The notes under the pieces are model-generated. The model did no database searches. It was not told the origin of the DNA and worked only from the letters and a program-made list of their open reading frames with translations. A stretch of DNA of 6,321 nt from Streptomyces sp. NRRL F-6131 (lineage in GTDB: Bacteria; Actinomycetota; Actinomycetes; Streptomycetales; Streptomycetaceae), in the NCBI GenBank assembly GCA_000719695.1, contig JOHN01000124.1, positions 1 through 6,321 of the forward strand, written 5' to 3'. Shown in pieces: positions 5,635 to 6,321 of this stretch (position 1 is the stretch's first letter; the number at the start of each line of letters is the position of its first letter). The position numbers and the translations under genes are program-made.

Positions 5635-6284
5635 GCCTCGGCCTCCCCTGCCTCGTCCGCCCCCAGCGCGGCCCGCTTGGCCGCGCGGTCGGCGGTCTTC
5701 TGCTCCTTGGCCGCGATCACGGCCTCGTGGTCCTGGTCCTTGGCCCGGTTGCGGAGCACCCGCTCACCGGCGGCCTCGACCTCGGCGGCGGACACGCACG
5801 GACCCTTGGCCCACCAGTCCTCCAGCATGCCGATCGCCTCGTCGCCGAGCGGGTTGACGCCCTCGCCGGCCGCCAGCGAGTGGCCGACCAGCACGTGCAG
5901 GCACTTGACCCGGTCCGGCATGCCGCCGGCGCTCGGGAAGCCCTCCAGCACCTCGATGGCGTCGCGGCGCGCGATGTAGTCCTCGTGCGCCCCCCGGTAC
6001 GCCGCGGCCAGCTCCGGGTCCTCGGCGAGCCGGGCGGTCTGCTCCTTCATCACGCCGTCCGCCTCCAGGGTGCCGATCAGCGAGGCGGCCTTGGGGCAGG
6101 TCAGGTAGTAGAGGGTCGGGAACGGCGTGCCGTCCGGCAGCCGGGGGGCCGTCTCCACGACGTCCGGGTTGCCGCACGGGCAGCGGTGGGCCACGCCGCG
6201 CAGGCCGCGGGGGACCCGGCCGAGCTGCGCGGCGATGGCCGCGACGTCCTCGTCGGAGACGGTGGGGTGGTTCTCAGTGGTCAT
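5631..6284 (-). CDS. DUF501 domain-containing protein, function unknown
   Basis: This is a 217-residue actinobacterial conserved protein of the DUF501 family, with no established activity that I know of. Conserved blocks are visible: LGRVPRG (21-27), HRCPCG (33-38), TAPRLPDGTPFPTLYYLTCP (45-64), GMPDRVKCLHVLVGHSLAAG (121-140) followed by GVNPLGDEA (142-150), and WWAKGPCV (157-164). Five cysteines (35, 37, 63, 128, 163) and three histidines (33, 130, 135) lie in or next to these blocks, which may mean a metal or redox centre. Residues 165-217 form an Ala/Lys/Glu/Arg-rich charged tail beyond the usual domain. No signal peptide or membrane segment is seen, so it is probably cytoplasmic. It sits between a putative divIC and ppx and shares an ATGA overlap with ppx. 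The ATG at 6284 has only a distant GGAG (12 nt upstream), so translation is probably coupled to the gene before it. Confidence 0.92.
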   Translation of the reverse strand: MTTENHPTVSDEDVAAIAAQLGRVPRGLRGVAHRCPCGNPDVVETAPRLPDGTPFPTLYYLTCPKAASLIGTLEADGVMKEQTARLAEDPELAAAYRGAHEDYIARRDAIEVLEGFPSAGGMPDRVKCLHVLVGHSLAAGEGVNPLGDEAIGMLEDWWAKGPCVSAAEVEAAGERVLRNRAKDQDHEAVIAAKEQKTADRAAKRAALGADEAGEAEA

Positions 6285-6321
6285 GGGAGGAGCTGTCTCC
6301 AGCGGGGGCGGGGGCGGGTGG
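6274..6321 (-). CDS. Possible C-terminus of a DivIC/FtsB-like septum formation initiator (partial)
   Basis: Read on the minus strand from the right edge, one frame encodes PPAPAPAGDSSSHDH and stops at a TGA at 6276-6274, overlapping the DUF501 start by 11 nt. Nothing in these 15 residues identifies a family. The proposal rests on the conserved actinobacterial order eno-divIC-DUF501-ppx and on Pro/Ala/Ser-rich, disordered tails being plausible ends for such small membrane division proteins. A second frame would end on the TGA of the ATGA at 6284-6281, with an Arg/Pro-rich tail, and cannot be ruled out. Confidence 0.35.
   Translation of the reverse strand, partial: PPAPAPAGDSSSHDH

Noticed and set aside
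4732..5979. A 415-codon plus-strand open frame across ppx and DUF501
   Set aside because: It is antisense to two well-supported, overlapping genes, and its translation has the Asp/Arg/Gly/Val/His bias of an antisense frame.

Overview
The window looks like chromosomal core DNA from a high-GC actinomycete, most likely a member of Streptomycetaceae (Streptomyces or Kitasatospora). The reasons are very strong G/C preference at third codon positions, long stop-free shadow frames on both strands, hairpin terminators without U tracts, and protein sequences that read like Streptomyces orthologues. The genus is an inference, because no database search was possible.

Left part (1-2690, plus strand): the last 24 codons of a probable ABC transporter ATP-binding subunit, then after a 54-nt gap a complete 852-residue FtsX/MacB-type permease with two repeated permease halves. 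Together they form a two-gene MacB/LolCDE-like module whose substrate cannot be read from the sequence. A perfect 14-bp hairpin ends this unit. It is followed by a short run of 9-nt tandem repeats and a second hairpin that belongs to the convergent gene.

Right part (2888-6321, minus strand, read right to left): the possible end of a DivIC/FtsB-like septum-formation gene, a DUF501 protein, a short Ppx/GppA phosphatase, and, after a 428-bp gap, a type II NADH dehydrogenase (ndh). The order eno - divIC - DUF501 - ppx is a conserved actinobacterial neighbourhood (for example Rv1023-Rv1026 in Mycobacterium tuberculosis). DUF501 and ppx are coupled by an ATGA overlap. A large GC-rich hairpin after ppx, plus separate promoter-like signals, suggest that ndh is transcribed on its own.

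The most informative non-coding stretch is 4265-4692, between ppx and ndh. It holds two inverted repeats of the form TGTGA-N6-TCACG. One lies just upstream of ndh and the other about 290 bp further up. They resemble operators of Rex (the NADH/NAD+ sensor) and also of CRP-family regulators. For a gene encoding an NADH-oxidising respiratory enzyme, this suggests redox or cAMP-type control. The ndh start lacks a clear Shine-Dalgarno sequence and has a -10-like box 6-8 nt upstream, so it may be read from a leaderless transcript.

I saw no mobile element, CRISPR array, tRNA/rRNA gene, phage gene or obviously new system. This is mostly an ordinary housekeeping region, with some regulatory and unknown-function points worth checking.
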